Assembly: GCA_003562605.1 (NCBI GenBank)
Contig: PWUG01000255.1
Coordinates: 1-5,673, forward strand
Direction of reading: 5' to 3'
DNA: 5,673 nucleotides
Source of the DNA: Syntrophomonadaceae bacterium
Lineage (GTDB): Bacteria; Bacillota_D; Dethiobacteria; DTU022
The notes under the pieces were generated by a model, which saw nothing but the letters and a program-made list of their open reading frames with translations, was not told the DNA's origin and did no database searches. Shown here one piece after another: positions 5,145-5,673 of the stretch (position 1 is the stretch's first letter; each line of letters starts with the position of its first letter). Position numbers and translations under genes: made by a program.

Positions 5145-5673
5145 ATGGTCTGGTTGCAGTTTACGGTGGCGGCACTGCTGATTATTATTGCAGGAACAAA
5201 ACTGACCAGAAGCGCCGATGTTATAGGGGGAGCCTTAGGGCTGGGCGCAGGTTGGGCAGGAGTTCTACTGCTTCCACTGGCAACATCACTTCCCGAGCTG
5301 GTGACCAGTTTGCGAGCTGTAATGATTCATGCTCCGGATCTGGCGGCAGGAAACCTTTTCGGCAGCAACCTTTTTAATATTACCATTATTGCGGTGGTTG
5401 ATCTCATCCAGGGCAGAGGTCCGATATTTTCATTTGTCCAGAGGGGACATGCGTTGGCAGCTTCTCTGAGTATCCTTTTGATGTTTATCTCGGGAACCGG
5501 GATCGTATTTTCTTTTCCCATGCTCTGGAGCAGTTACATTGGCTTAGACACTGTTCTGCTAATGGGCGGCTACTTGGCAGCGGCTGCGTTGCTTACAGTT
5601 TACGAAAAGCAAAACATGTCATTGAGGCTCAATCAGACTCCAATGCCTGCTGAAGAGAAAGTAATTAGTAAAA
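5145..5673 (+). CDS. Sodium/calcium exchanger family membrane protein (3' part outside window)
   Basis: The first 176 codons of a CaCA-superfamily cation antiporter are present. After a first helix (VAALLIIIAGTKL) comes the alpha-1 repeat: GLGAGWAGVLLLPLATSLPE (32-51) with E51 as the likely cation-binding glutamate, then LVTSLRA, and GNLFGSNLFNI (69-79) with the conserved Gly-Asn and Ser-Asn. Further hydrophobic segments lie near 107-125 and 132-155. The usual Leu-Gly-Thr/Ala-Thr-Ser-Leu-Pro-Glu motif appears here as LLPLATSLPE. Such proteins export Ca2+ or other cations across the inner membrane in exchange for Na+, K+ or H+; the ion pair cannot be told from this half, and the alpha-2 repeat lies beyond the window. 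It follows corA by 33 nt with no terminator between them, suggesting an operon for divalent-cation balance. Confidence 0.9.
   Translation, partial: MVWLQFTVAALLIIIAGTKLTRSADVIGGALGLGAGWAGVLLLPLATSLPELVTSLRAVMIHAPDLAAGNLFGSNLFNITIIAVVDLIQGRGPIFSFVQRGHALAASLSILLMFISGTGIVFSFPMLWSSYIGLDTVLLMGGYLAAAALLTVYEKQNMSLRLNQTPMPAEEKVISK

Overview
The window looks like chromosomal DNA of an anaerobic, low-to-mid GC Firmicute of the Clostridia, most like the Desulfitobacterium/Desulfosporosinus/Peptococcaceae group. The reasons are strong Shine-Dalgarno sequences (AGGAGG overlapping a stop codon), a tungsten-type aldehyde oxidoreductase next to an iron alcohol dehydrogenase, and remnants of Firmicute-type genes. 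The genus is an inference; there is no rRNA or other marker here.

Layout. (1) Bases 1-1872 hold a redox operon: the last 39 codons of an iron-containing alcohol dehydrogenase, then 10 nt later a complete aldehyde:ferredoxin oxidoreductase (AOR, 579 aa). A near-perfect 20-bp stem-loop follows at 1915-1957. (2) Bases 2028-2595 hold two small, more AT-rich ubiquitin-fold genes of the MoaD/ThiS family. The first ends in the sulfur-carrier Gly-Gly. The second is its paralogue but has lost Gly-Gly and carries a C-terminal tail. (3) Bases 2598-3632 are a run of broken genes: a DUF2284-like metal-binding protein with two frameshifts and a lost C-terminus, a three-helix DUF5658-like membrane protein with one frameshift but a surviving intrinsic terminator, and a short fragment resembling the C-terminus of a serine recombinase. 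(4) Bases 3633-4046 have no convincing gene. (5) Bases 4047-5673 hold a complete CorA magnesium/divalent-cation channel very like the Thermotoga maritima protein, followed after 33 nt by the 5' part of a sodium/calcium-exchanger family gene that runs off the window.

How the genes fit together. The dehydrogenase (alcohol/aldehyde, nicotinamide-linked) and AOR (aldehyde/carboxylate, ferredoxin-linked) share the aldehyde as intermediate, so together they could interconvert alcohols and acids. AOR needs a tungsten-bispyranopterin cofactor, whose dithiolene sulfur is delivered by a MoaD-type carrier; the Gly-Gly MoaD-like gene just downstream is a plausible dedicated or extra carrier. The cation-transport pair at the right end is a separate unit with no evident link to the redox genes. 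No complete, obviously new system is visible. The most unusual items are the tail-extended MoaD paralogue without Gly-Gly, the stem-loop with a third copy of its arm sequence, and the cluster of decaying genes.
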